This document shows, piece after piece, positions 1 through 8,133 of a stretch of 64,000 bases of DNA. Location of the stretch: NCBI RefSeq assembly GCF_003173575.1, contig NZ_QGNY01000001.1:248001-312000 (forward strand). The letters are read 5' to 3'. The notes beneath the pieces were generated by a model. It was given only the letters and a program-made list of their open reading frames with translations. It was not told the DNA's origin and did not search any database. A program made the position numbers and the translations under genes. The stretch's first letter is position 1. Each line of letters starts with the position of its first letter. Source of the stretch: Pedobacter paludis. Its GTDB lineage: Bacteria > Bacteroidota > Bacteroidia > Sphingobacteriales > Sphingobacteriaceae.

Positions 1-2
1 GT

Positions 3-314
3 TATTATTCGAACATGTATTGGTGCGAATTTATAGGTAAGCAACAATCTTTTAAAGTGGTAACCGATAGAGAAGATGTTTTCTTGAGACTATTCACGCC
101 CAAAAAATCGAAAGATACAGAGTATGATAACATGAGTCCGACTTTCCCTAACGGCGACATTTCTTTTATGAATGGAATTTCGGCAATTGGAACTAAAACG
201 CAGAAGCCGGAAACAACAGGACCAATGGGAATGAAGAATATATATTATGATTTTGATAAAGACCCAAGCAGGGCATTGAATATGACTTTGTATTTTGATT
301 TTTCATTGCGGTAG
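3..314 (+). CDS. C-terminal fragment of an unidentified protein (5' end outside window)
   Basis: The frame is open from the left edge to a TAG at 312-314, so this is the last ~103 residues of a longer protein; the internal ATG at 15 is probably not the real start. The tail is rich in aromatic and Asp residues and ends in YFDFSLR, a beta-strand-like end seen in secreted beta-sandwich proteins. I do not recognise the family with confidence; a C-terminal domain of a secreted PUL protein (DUF4450-like is one guess) would fit the position directly before a rhamnosidase. The gene lies in the same direction as everything to 16 kb and probably belongs to the same cluster. Confidence 0.5.
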   Translation, partial: YYSNMYWCEFIGKQQSFKVVTDREDVFLRLFTPKKSKDTEYDNMSPTFPNGDISFMNGISAIGTKTQKPETTGPMGMKNIYYDFDKDPSRALNMTLYFDFSLR

Positions 315-316
315 TC

Positions 317-347
317 CGTCATTGCGAGGAGGCACGACGAAGCAATC
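317..347. repeat. Family A dispersed repeat, single arm
   Basis: Matches the arm CGTCATTGCGAGG...GAAGCAATCT seen many times in this window, here with the longer GGAGGCACGACGAAG core. No opposing arm follows directly, so this is a half element just after the stop of the partial first gene. Confidence 0.85.
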
Positions 348-375
348 TAATTAGTAGGATTTATAAAAAAAGAAT

Positions 376-447
376 TGCCCGCGGATAACACGGATTTACG
401 CAGATTAAAAATTACAGTTCTGCGAAAATCTCCGAAATCTGCGGGAG
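376..447. repeat. Family I inverted repeat (CGCAGATT / TCTGCGGG type)
   Basis: The left arm reads GCCCGCGGATAACACGGATT and CGCAGATTAAAA; the right arm contains AATCTCCGAAATCTGCGGG. The two can pair imperfectly over roughly 25 nt. It sits between two family A elements in the gene-free stretch 315-608, which holds repeats and nothing else I can see. Confidence 0.7.
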
Positions 448-486
448 AGAAATAAAAAAAATTATATGAGATAACTTTACGCATTT

Positions 487-571
487 CGTCATTGCGAGGG
501 GGCACAACGAAGCAATCTAATTCGGAAGTCAGATTGCTTCAGCTCGCTTACACCTTGCTTCGCAATGATGA
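487..571. repeat. Family A paired inverted repeat
   Basis: Left arm CGTCATTGCGAGGG...GAAGCAATCT (487-518); right arm AGATTGCTTCAGCTCGC...CTTCGCAATGATGA (530-571). The arms can form a long imperfect hairpin just upstream of the first rhamnosidase gene. The right arm has the variant AGCTCGCTTACACC core seen again at 21262-21341 and 23768-23809. Confidence 0.85.
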
Positions 572-608
572 CCGCCTTAAGTGAAAAATTGAATAATAAT
601 AAAACTAA

Positions 609-3344
609 ATGAACATTAAAATCTACATATCGATTATCAGCATTTGGTTCATACCATTCACAAAAGTGGTAGCACAGGTTTCGTTGCAAAAAACCACTTG
701 CGAGATGCTCGTAAATCCGTTGGGGATTGATGTTCAGAAACCCCGTTTGGCCTGGCATATTATTTCGAACGAAAGAAACGTGATGCAAACCGCTTATCAG
801 GTTTTGGTTGCTTCCTCATTAGAGCAATTAAACGCAAACAATGGTGATTATTGGGATTCAGGAAAAGTGAATTCTGCTGAATCCATCCACATAATTTACA
901 ATGGAAAAGCGTTGACAAGTCGTACTAAAGTTTACTGGAAAGTTAAAGTCTGGACCACAGTCGGCCAAAGCGAATGGTCGGGCAACAATTACTTTTCGAT
1001 TGGTTTATTGTATTACAAAGACTGGCCGAAAGGCTGGATAGGTTTCGACAGAGCTTTTCCGTGGGATAACATCAAAACCGATTCACGCTTATCTGCAAGG
1101 TATTTCAGAAAAGAATTTCAAAGTTCAAAAACTGTAAAATCAGCTACGGCCTCTATCATTGGATTGGGTTTATACGAGCTTTTTATCAACGGAAAAAAAG
1201 TTGGAGAAGATGTTTTGTCGCCATCGCCAACTGATTACACCAAAAATGTAAAATACAATACTTTCGATGTAACCGACTACATTCAAAACGGAAAGAATGC
1301 TGTGGGTACAATCTTAGGTAACGGTCGGTTCTTTGCCATGCGACAAAATGAAAAACCTTATAAAATCAAAACGTTCGGTTTCCCGAAAATGCTGATGAAC
1401 ATCAATATCGTTTACACCGACGGCACAACGGCGAATATTGATACCGATGACAGCTGGAAAGGAACAGCCGACGGACCCATCAGAACCAACAACGAGTATG
1501 ATGGTGAAGAGTATGATGCAACTAAAGATTTTTCAGGTTGGAATAAAATTGGTTTTGATGATAGCAAATGGGCAAAAGCAGAATTTGTTCAGGAACCTTC
1601 AGGTGTAATCGAGGCGCAAATGAATGAAAATATGCGGGTGATGAAGACGCTTAAGCCCGTTTCAATCAAAAAACTTTCTAACGACCGATACATCCTTGAC
1701 ATGGGGCAAAATATGGTGGGTTGGTTGCAAATCAAAGTAAAAGGTTTAAAAGGAAAGCAAATTAAAATGCGTTTTGCCGAATCACTTCAGGATAACGGTG
1801 AACTCTTTACTGCTAATCTTCGCAATGCGAAATGCACCGATTTATATACTTTAAAAGGCGGTGAAACCGAAACTTGGGAGCCTACTTTTGCCTATCGAGG
1901 CTTTAGATATGTAGAACTTTCGGGTTACACTTATCAGCCATCGGTAAACGATTTTGTGGGTAAAATGATTTACGATAACATTAAAACGGTCGGCACTTTC
2001 GAAACTTCTGATGCTTTAACCAATCAAATTTTTAAAAACGCCTGGTGGGGAATTGCAGGAAGTTATAAAGGCATTCCTGTCGATTGTCCGCAGAGAAACG
2101 AGCGTATGCCTTGGCTTGGCGACAGGGGTGCAGTTGCTTACGGAGAAAGTTTCGTTTTTGATAATGGCAGGTTTTATACCAAATGGTTGCAGGATATCAG
2201 AAATTCGCAAAAAGAAGATGGTGCGATTCCTGATGTTGCCCCTGCTTTTTGGAGGTATTATAGCGATAACATGACCTGGCCTGGGGCAATGCTTTTGGTT
2301 ACAGAAATGGTTTACAAACAAAACGGCGATGTTTCTGCTGTTCGTGATAACTATCCCGCAATGAAAAAATGGCTTGCGTATATGCAGGACAGATACATGA
2401 AAGATTATATTTTAACCAAAGATAGTTACGGTGATTGGTGTATGCCGCCAATAACCATCGAGTTCGGTCGTGGAAAAAGTGCCGATAAAAAATATCCGTC
2501 AGAACTCATTTCAACGGCTTATTACTATCATTTCACGCAATTGATGATTCAATTCGGACAAGCCATTGGTAACGAAGAGGATGTGAAAAATTATGAAGCG
2601 TTAGGAGATAAAATTGCAGACGCTTTCAACAAAAAATATTATAATGAAAAAGGATATTACGCCTCAAATGCTTTAACGGATAACATCATTCCACTTTATT
2701 TTGGCATGGTTCCGAAAGATAAGGTGGAAGAAGTTTTCAAAAATATTGTTTACACTGTTGAGGTAACGAATAAAGGTCATTTGAGTAACGGGTTGGTTGG
2801 TATTCAGTGGTTAATGCGCTGTTTGAACGATTACGGCAGACCTGATTTGGCATACACCGTTGCCACTCAGAAAACCTATCCAAGTTGGGGTTACATGGTC
2901 GATAATGGCGCAACTACAATTTGGGAACTTTGGAACGGCAACACCGCCGACCCGAAAATGAATTCGCAAAACCATGTAATGATGCTTGGTGATTTGTTAA
3001 TCTGGTATTACGAAAATCTGGCAGGAATTAAATCCGAAAGCTCGGCTTTTAAAAAGATTATCATGAAACCTGAAATGATAAATAGCTTGAATACGGTAAA
3101 TGCAAGCTACAATTCTGCATATGGTTTAATAAAAAGCAGTTATACTAAAACTGGAAAAACTTTTAATTGGAACGTAACCATACCACCAAATACAACAGCT
3201 GTTGTTTACATTCCTGCAAACAATAAAAACGAGGTTTCTGAAAAATTGAAATCAATTAAAGATTTAAAATTTATAAAAATGGAGAATGACAGAACGATTT
3301 ATGAGGTTGGCTCGGGCGATTACTCATTTGTGGTGGAGAAATAA
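609..3344 (+). CDS. GH78 alpha-L-rhamnosidase, secreted
   Basis: A 911-residue exported enzyme that should release terminal alpha-L-rhamnose from plant glycans or glycosides by inversion. The signal peptide is residues 1-22, ending VVAQ. The N-terminal beta-sandwich domains contain the typical opening NPLGIDVQKPRLAWHI (about residues 37-52). The (alpha/alpha)6 barrel carries the GH78 signature DCPQRNERMPWLGD at 492-505, with Glu498 as likely general acid, and Glu773 in IWELWNG as likely base. A C-terminal beta-domain follows, and length is normal for the family. The start is the ATG before a good signal peptide. It opens the visible hydrolase series and lies 223 nt before the DUF3826 gene. 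It is about as long as the GH78 at 17114 but clearly a different subgroup. Confidence 0.93.
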   Translation: MNIKIYISIISIWFIPFTKVVAQVSLQKTTCEMLVNPLGIDVQKPRLAWHIISNERNVMQTAYQVLVASSLEQLNANNGDYWDSGKVNSAESIHIIYNGKALTSRTKVYWKVKVWTTVGQSEWSGNNYFSIGLLYYKDWPKGWIGFDRAFPWDNIKTDSRLSARYFRKEFQSSKTVKSATASIIGLGLYELFINGKKVGEDVLSPSPTDYTKNVKYNTFDVTDYIQNGKNAVGTILGNGRFFAMRQNEKPYKIKTFGFPKMLMNINIVYTDGTTANIDTDDSWKGTADGPIRTNNEYDGEEYDATKDFSGWNKIGFDDSKWAKAEFVQEPSGVIEAQMNENMRVMKTLKPVSIKKLSNDRYILDMGQNMVGWLQIKVKGLKGKQIKMRFAESLQDNGELFTANLRNAKCTDLYTLKGGETETWEPTFAYRGFRYVELSGYTYQPSVNDFVGKMIYDNIKTVGTFETSDALTNQIFKNAWWGIAGSYKGIPVDCPQRNERMPWLGDRGAVAYGESFVFDNGRFYTKWLQDIRNSQKEDGAIPDVAPAFWRYYSDNMTWPGAMLLVTEMVYKQNGDVSAVRDNYPAMKKWLAYMQDRYMKDYILTKDSYGDWCMPPITIEFGRGKSADKKYPSELISTAYYYHFTQLMIQFGQAIGNEEDVKNYEALGDKIADAFNKKYYNEKGYYASNALTDNIIPLYFGMVPKDKVEEVFKNIVYTVEVTNKGHLSNGLVGIQWLMRCLNDYGRPDLAYTVATQKTYPSWGYMVDNGATTIWELWNGNTADPKMNSQNHVMMLGDLLIWYYENLAGIKSESSAFKKIIMKPEMINSLNTVNASYNSAYGLIKSSYTKTGKTFNWNVTIPPNTTAVVYIPANNKNEVSEKLKSIKDLKFIKMENDRTIYEVGSGDYSFVVEK

Positions 3345-3345
3345 A

Positions 3346-3376
3346 TGGTTCGTGAGGACACGAACCATGGCGGGTG
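3346..3376. repeat. Family G hairpin repeat (GGTTCGTG / CACGAACC)
   Basis: TGGTTCGTGAGGACACGAAC followed by CATGG forms a short perfect-armed hairpin immediately after the stop codon of the rhamnosidase gene. A related, larger copy lies inside the coding region starting at 19876. Confidence 0.75.
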
Positions 3377-3450
3377 GGAAGTAAGAAAAAAATCGTCATT
3401 TAGAGTAGAGCGACAGAGAAAAAAGATATATACATTTTGTTTCGCCTCAT

Positions 3451-3519
3451 CGTCATTGCGAGGCACGAAGCAATCTTACAACGATAGCATTAGGATTGCT
3501 TCGTGCCTCGCAATGACGA
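3451..3519. repeat. Family A paired inverted repeat (near-perfect)
   Basis: Left arm CGTCATTGCGAGGCACGAAG CAATC and right arm GATTGCTTCGTGCCTCGCAA TGACG are near-exact reverse complements separated by about 20 nt. This is the cleanest copy and can be used as the consensus. It lies between the GH78 and DUF3826 genes and could act as a transcript-end or processing hairpin. Confidence 0.92.
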
Positions 3520-3567
3520 CCGTTTATGTAAAGTGGTTAATAAATTGATAACCAATAAAATACAATT

Positions 3568-4233
3568 ATGAGAAAGATTTTAAAAACATTAGTACTGATT
3601 ACCTTACTACTAACCACAGTAAACGTATACAGTCAAACAAAAGATGTTGTTGTACCCGAAGAAATTCTAACCAAAGCAAAAGAATTTGTTTCTTCACTAA
3701 ATTTAACAGATGCAAAGAAAAAGTCTGAGGTAGAAAATGTTATAGCTGTTCACTTAACAACCGTAAGAGATTGGCATAACGAACATCCTGCATCAACCGT
3801 TCCTGATGGAATTAATCCTGTTACGGGAAGTAAATTGAGTAGTTTAGCTAAACAAATCATTGCCGATTCCGCTATGCCATTTAGTGTTCATCAAGCTTTA
3901 ATGGATGGGTTAAATAAAAACTTATCTCCTAAACAAGTAGAAATAATTTTAGATAAATACACTATTGGGAAAGTTGAATTTACCATGAAAGGGTATAAAG
4001 CTATTGTTCTTGATTTAACAGATGATGAAGCAACGAAGATTTTATTCTTTCTAGAGATTGCTAGGGAGCAAGCTGTAGATTATAAAAATATGGAAGAGAT
4101 TTCCGCAATTTTTGAGATTTATAAAACGAAATCAGAGCAAATGCTGAATAACAATGGTCGCAATTGGAGAGCGCTTTATAGTGCTTACACGAAAAAGATA
4201 AAAGAAGAAAAGGCAAATAAGGCAAAGCAGTAA
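3568..4233 (+). CDS. DUF3826 family secreted protein
   Basis: 221 residues with a signal peptide (1-22, ending NVYSQ). The rest is mostly helical, with the recurring feature LTTVRDWHNEHP at about residues 65-76 and a Lys-rich tail. It resembles DUF3826 proteins, small periplasmic or surface proteins found beside rhamnosidase and pectin genes in Bacteroidota. I know of no proven activity. It lies between two family A hairpins and runs in the same direction as its neighbours, so a role in the same glycan pathway is inferred from position only. Confidence 0.7.
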   Translation: MRKILKTLVLITLLLTTVNVYSQTKDVVVPEEILTKAKEFVSSLNLTDAKKKSEVENVIAVHLTTVRDWHNEHPASTVPDGINPVTGSKLSSLAKQIIADSAMPFSVHQALMDGLNKNLSPKQVEIILDKYTIGKVEFTMKGYKAIVLDLTDDEATKILFFLEIAREQAVDYKNMEEISAIFEIYKTKSEQMLNNNGRNWRALYSAYTKKIKEEKANKAKQ

Positions 4234-4252
4234 TTATTTCGCTTAACCTTAT

Positions 4253-4333
4253 CGTCATTGCGAGGCACGAAGCAATCCTAAAGCGGTCGCTACAACTATA
4301 GTAGTAATATTGCCTCGTTCCTCGCAATGACGA
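4253..4333. repeat. Family A paired inverted repeat
   Basis: Left arm CGTCATTGCGAGGCACGAAG CAATCC at 4253; right arm ends CTCGCAATGACGA at 4333 with several substitutions (ATTGCCTCGTTC instead of ATTGCTTCGTGC). The loop contains TAAAGCGGTCG, which is shared with the copy at 11943-12026. Confidence 0.88.
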
Positions 4334-4365
4334 CCGTTCACAGATAGTTGGTTAAAACAAACATT

Positions 4366-5502
4366 ATGTTAAAAAGAAAAATATACATCACATTAGGACT
4401 TGCTTTTACACTTGCTTTAAGTGCCAATGCTCAAGTAGAAAAATGGCAAACAGGAGTTGTGAAGCAAGAATTTCTTTACGATAAAGCGCCCTTTCCATCT
4501 TGTCATTCTGCAACAATTGCAGAAACGCCAACAGGTTTGGTTGCCTCTTTTTTTGGCGGTACGAAAGAACGAAATCCGGATGTTGAGATTTACATCAGTC
4601 GATTTGTTGATGGCAAATGGTTAGCGCCGGTTTCCGTGGCAAACGGCATTCAGCCTGATGGTAAAAGATTACCGACATGGAACCCTGTTTTATATCAGGT
4701 TCCCGGCGGAGATTTATTATTGTTCTATAAAATCGGACCAAAACCATCTGAATGGTGGGGTTTGATGAAGACTTCAAAAGACGGCGGAATTACCTGGTCT
4801 GAGGCTACGAAATTGCCTGATGGTTACATTGGTCCCGTTAAAAACAAACCCGTTTTATTGAGTAATGGAAACCTTTTTGCGCCATCAAGCCGAGAGGGTG
4901 ACGGCTGGAAAATTCACTTTGAAGTAACAAAAGATAACGGCAAAACCTGGAGAACTGTAGGGCCATTGCCTGAAAATGGAATCAAGGCTATTCAGCCAAG
5001 TATTCTTCAACACGGAAACGGGAAACTTCAAATTTTAGCCAGAACAGCAAACAGAGCAATTGTAGAATCATGGTCGGATGATAATGGCGAAACCTGGTCG
5101 GCTTTAACCAAAACTTCATTACCGAACAACAATTCCGGCACTGATGCGGTAACGATGAAAGATGGTCGCCATGTTTTAGTTTATAACCATGTTTTGCCTC
5201 CCGGCGATTTAGCCAAAGGACCAAGAACACCATTGAATGTTTCTATTTCTAAAGACGGTAAAAATTGGTCTGCCGCACTAATTTTAGAAGATTCGCCGAT
5301 TAGCCAATATTCATATCCTGCTGTTATTCAAACTTCTGATGGCATGTTGCACTTCATTTATACATGGAGAAGAGAAAAAATTAAACACGTAGTCGTCGAC
5401 CCGTCGAAGTTGAAATTGAAGAAAATAAAAAATGGTGTTTGGCCAAAACTGAATGGTTATACGGCACCTGTAATTACGGAAACTAAAAGCGAAGAGCCAT
5501 GA
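4366..5502 (+). CDS. Secreted sialidase-like (BNR) beta-propeller glycosidase
   Basis: About 378 residues from the ATG at 4366. An upstream TTG at 4348 is in frame, but the ATG directly precedes the signal peptide MLKRKIYITLGLAFTLALSA. The body has Asp-box-like motifs (SKDGGITWS, TKDNGKTW, SDDNGETW, SKDGKNWS) spaced as in six-bladed sialidase folds, matching the BNR_2 family. GH33-type sialidases are the usual annotation. In pectin loci related propellers act on uncommon acidic sugars or on rhamnose-uronic acid linkages, so the substrate is open. Its stop overlaps the next start (ATGA at 5499-5502), which suggests translational coupling to the esterase gene. Confidence 0.8.
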   Translation: MLKRKIYITLGLAFTLALSANAQVEKWQTGVVKQEFLYDKAPFPSCHSATIAETPTGLVASFFGGTKERNPDVEIYISRFVDGKWLAPVSVANGIQPDGKRLPTWNPVLYQVPGGDLLLFYKIGPKPSEWWGLMKTSKDGGITWSEATKLPDGYIGPVKNKPVLLSNGNLFAPSSREGDGWKIHFEVTKDNGKTWRTVGPLPENGIKAIQPSILQHGNGKLQILARTANRAIVESWSDDNGETWSALTKTSLPNNNSGTDAVTMKDGRHVLVYNHVLPPGDLAKGPRTPLNVSISKDGKNWSAALILEDSPISQYSYPAVIQTSDGMLHFIYTWRREKIKHVVVDPSKLKLKKIKNGVWPKLNGYTAPVITETKSEEP

Positions 5503-7079
5503 AATTAGATAATTCTTCTGTTTTCCAAATCGTCATTTCGACCGCAGTGGAGAAATCTTTTAAATTAGTTTCAAAGATTTCTCGGCTATCGCTCGAAATG
5601 ACGGTTAAAGAATTTAAAAATCTACGTCTTCATCATTCTACGCTTTGCTATCCCCCTTTGGAGGGGGCAGGGGGAGGATTTTTAAAAAGTTTTTTCCTTA
5701 TTATCATTTCTTTAACTTTTTGTGTAAGTGGCTTCGCCCAAACGCAAAACACCGATAACCTCTATAAAAAACCACTTGTAGATGTCTTAAAAGAAATTCA
5801 AACCCGATTTAAAGTTCAGATTAAATATTCCGAACCGCAGGTTAAAGACAAATGGGTAAACTATGCAGATTGGCGTTTTCGTGCCGATGTCGATGAAACA
5901 CTTTCAAATGTGCTTACGCCTTTGGATATGAAAGTAAACAAGGAAAAGCCTGGTGTTTACAAATTAAAGGAATATGAATATTACCGTTGGGAAGTTAAGG
6001 ATGGGTGGGCCTATTTGGATACTTTAGCCACAAAGTATCATGATAAGGCCAGTTGGGAAAAGCGAAAAGCAGAAATCAAACCCGAACTATACCAAGCATT
6101 GATGTTATCGCCATTGCCCGCAAAGCCAAACTCAAAACCAATTATCACAGCGAAAAGAGTTTTTGATGGCTATTCCGTTGAAAACATCGCCTTGGAAATC
6201 CTCCCGGGCGTTTGGATTAATGGCTCATTATATAAGCCATTAAATGTAAAAGGTAAAATCCCTGTGGTTTTAAGCCCCGACGGGCATTGGGAAAAACAGC
6301 GTTACAGACCTGATTGCCAGATTCGTTGCGCAACAATTGCTCGTATGGGAGCCATGGCTTTCAGCTACGATTTATTTGCCTGGGGCGAATCGATGCTTCA
6401 ATTTAAATACGAAGACCATCGCCGAAGTTTAGCACAGACCGTTCAAACACTGGGTGGAATTAGAATTTTGGATTATTTCTCATCGTTAAAAGAAACCGAT
6501 ACAAACAGAATTGGAATCAGCGGTGGTTCAGGTGCCGGAAGTCATTCTATTTTGATGACTGCAATGGATGACAGAATTAAACTAAGTGCTCCTGTGGTTG
6601 CCATGTCTTCATACTTCTATGGCGGTTGCCCATGCGAAAGTGGCATGCCCATCCATCAATGCGGAGGTGGTACTGATAATGTAGAATTGGCCGCAATGGC
6701 AGCACCCCGACCACAATTATTGGTTTCAGATGGTAGCGATTGGACAGCTCATACACCTGAACATGATTTTCCATATCTGCAAAAAATGTATGGTTATTAC
6801 GGAGTTAGCAACAAAGTTGAAAACGTTCATCTTCCTGAAGAAAAGCACGATTTCGGTGTCAACAAACGCATTGCATTGTACGATTTCTTAATCAAAAACT
6901 TCAAGCTAAATGGTAATGCCGTTAAAGATAAATCAGGAAAATATGATGAAACCAAAGTAACTATTGAGAAAGAAAATGCGATGTATGTTTTCGGAGATAA
7001 GGGGGAAAAATTACCTAAAAATGCGGTAATGGGATTTGAAAATTTAGAAAAATTGTTTCCATTAAATGTAACAAAATAA
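5499..7079 (+). CDS. Secreted alpha/beta-hydrolase esterase with N-terminal STN-like domain
   Basis: 526 residues. The ATG at 5499 overlaps the previous stop. Residues about 11-58 are encoded by two dispersed repeats (5531-5603 and 5652-5678). The signal peptide core follows at about 64-80 (FLIIISLTFCVSGFA), so the N-region is unusually long; Met34 is an alternative start. Residues about 90-150 (LVDVLKEIQTRFKVQIKY...) look like an STN domain. The catalytic part has the nucleophile elbow GGSGAG (Ser344), an Asp in SDGSDW and His450 in EKHDFG. The CPCESGMPIH stretch recalls acetylxylan-esterase-like or CE19-type pectin esterases. A role in removing acetyl or methyl esters ahead of the glycosidases is inferred. 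Confidence 0.75.
   Translation: MKLDNSSVFQIVISTAVEKSFKLVSKISRLSLEMTVKEFKNLRLHHSTLCYPPLEGAGGGFLKSFFLIIISLTFCVSGFAQTQNTDNLYKKPLVDVLKEIQTRFKVQIKYSEPQVKDKWVNYADWRFRADVDETLSNVLTPLDMKVNKEKPGVYKLKEYEYYRWEVKDGWAYLDTLATKYHDKASWEKRKAEIKPELYQALMLSPLPAKPNSKPIITAKRVFDGYSVENIALEILPGVWINGSLYKPLNVKGKIPVVLSPDGHWEKQRYRPDCQIRCATIARMGAMAFSYDLFAWGESMLQFKYEDHRRSLAQTVQTLGGIRILDYFSSLKETDTNRIGISGGSGAGSHSILMTAMDDRIKLSAPVVAMSSYFYGGCPCESGMPIHQCGGGTDNVELAAMAAPRPQLLVSDGSDWTAHTPEHDFPYLQKMYGYYGVSNKVENVHLPEEKHDFGVNKRIALYDFLIKNFKLNGNAVKDKSGKYDETKVTIEKENAMYVFGDKGEKLPKNAVMGFENLEKLFPLNVTK
5531..5603. repeat. Family B inverted repeat inside the esterase coding region
   Basis: The left arm is CGTCATTTCGACCGCAGTGG AGAAATCTTT; the right arm is AGATTTCTCGGCTATCGCTC GAAATGACG. 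The ends pair well. The element lies wholly within the N-terminal codons of the esterase gene and keeps the frame open. Confidence 0.85.
5652..5678. repeat. Family F C/G-rich repeat inside the esterase coding region
   Basis: CCCCCTTTGGAGGGGGCAGG GGGAGG is a C/G-rich hairpin of the same type as the copies at 15915 and 16006. It is translated as PPLEGAGGG directly before the signal-peptide core. Confidence 0.8.
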
Positions 7080-7092
7080 TGTTTTAGTCTCG

Positions 7093-7175
7093 CCGTCAAT
7101 CCCACGCAGGTGGGAATCTTAAAGCATAAGCAAATCCTTATCATTAGGATTCTCAGTCAAGCTGAGAATGACGAC
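7093..7175. repeat. Family C paired repeat
   Basis: The left part CGTCAATCCCACGCAGGTGG GAATCTTA and the right part TAGGATTCTCAGTCAAGCTG AGAATGACG have similar outer ends (CGTCA / TGACG) and inner ends (AATCTTA / TAGGATT), but their cores differ. It fills most of the 7080-7233 gap. Confidence 0.75.
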
Positions 7176-7233
7176 CGGTTATGGTTAGTGTTTTAATCCA
7201 CTGACAAAAAAATATTAAAACAATAAATTAAAT

Positions 7234-8130
7234 ATGCACCATCAAAACAGAAGAACTTTTATTGCCAATACTGCTTTGCTTGCAGGCGCTTTTATGATTC
7301 CGAATCAGTTGCTTTTTGCATTTGAGAAAAAGAACAATTACAAAATTGCTGTAATTGATTTAATGATTTTGAAACGTCAGAAAATTAGTGCGTTGCCGTT
7401 GGCTAAAGAAATCGGTGCAGATGGTTTGGAAATTGACATGGGTGGTTTGGGTGATAGAGAAACTTTTGATAATAAATTGGCAGACCCGAAAGTGCGTCAG
7501 GAGTATTTAGATAAAGCAAAGGAATTAAATCTCGAAATCTGCTCGCTGGCAATGACAGGTTTCTATGCGCAATCTTTCGCAAAGCGACCGACATATCAAA
7601 AGATGATTCAGGATTGTTTGGATACGGCAAAGGCGATGAATGTAAAAGTGGTTTTTCTTCCATTGGGTGTTCAGGGCGATTTGGTTAAAAACCCCGAACT
7701 GCGTGAGCCAATTGTAGAAAGGCTAAAAGTTGCGGGTAAAATGGCTTCGAAAGCTGGTGTTATCATCGGCATTGAAACGGCCTTGGATGCAAAAGGAGAG
7801 CTTCAATTGCTAAAAGATGTTGGTTGTAAGCATGTGAAAAGTTATTTCAATTTCTCCAATGCCATTAAAAACGGAAGAGACTTACAAAGTGAATTAAGGA
7901 TTTTAGGTCGAAAAAACATTATTCAAATTCATGCGACTAATGAAGATGGTGTCTGGTTGCAAAATGACCCGAAAATCGATTTAAAAAAAGTAAAAGAGAC
8001 GCTCGACGATATGGGTTGGAAAGGTTGGTTAGTGGTAGAAAGAAGCAGAGATGCAAGCCAACCAACAAACGTAAAATATAATTTCAGTGCAAATACAAAT
8101 TATCTGAAATCGATTTTTCAAGTGAAATAA
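7234..8130 (+). CDS. Exported sugar phosphate isomerase/epimerase-like TIM-barrel protein
   Basis: 298 residues. The N-terminus MHHQNRRTFIANTALLAGAF has a twin-arginine motif and hydrophobic stretch, so Tat export to the periplasm is likely. The mature part is an AP-endonuclease-2-type TIM barrel with metal-binding-type acidic positions (GADGLEIDMGG, IGIETALDA, IIQIHATNEDG, WLVVERSRD). Family members are xylose-isomerase-like epimerases. Periplasmic versions next to Gfo/Idh genes have been linked to 3-keto-sugar chemistry, which is possible but unproven here. The next gene starts three nt after its stop, so the two are co-transcribed and perhaps co-translated. Confidence 0.8.
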   Translation: MHHQNRRTFIANTALLAGAFMIPNQLLFAFEKKNNYKIAVIDLMILKRQKISALPLAKEIGADGLEIDMGGLGDRETFDNKLADPKVRQEYLDKAKELNLEICSLAMTGFYAQSFAKRPTYQKMIQDCLDTAKAMNVKVVFLPLGVQGDLVKNPELREPIVERLKVAGKMASKAGVIIGIETALDAKGELQLLKDVGCKHVKSYFNFSNAIKNGRDLQSELRILGRKNIIQIHATNEDGVWLQNDPKIDLKKVKETLDDMGWKGWLVVERSRDASQPTNVKYNFSANTNYLKSIFQVK

Positions 8131-8133
8131 TTT

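Noticed and set aside
489..788. Minus-strand open frame of 99 residues
   Set aside because: It covers a family A repeat and the antisense of the GH78 signal-peptide region; there is no independent coding evidence.
3345..3548. 67-residue open frame after the first GH78 gene
   Set aside because: It is made of family G and family A repeat DNA, starts inside a hairpin and has no recognisable protein pattern.
4061..4327. Minus-strand open frame of 88 residues
   Set aside because: It runs antisense to DUF3826 and through a family A repeat.
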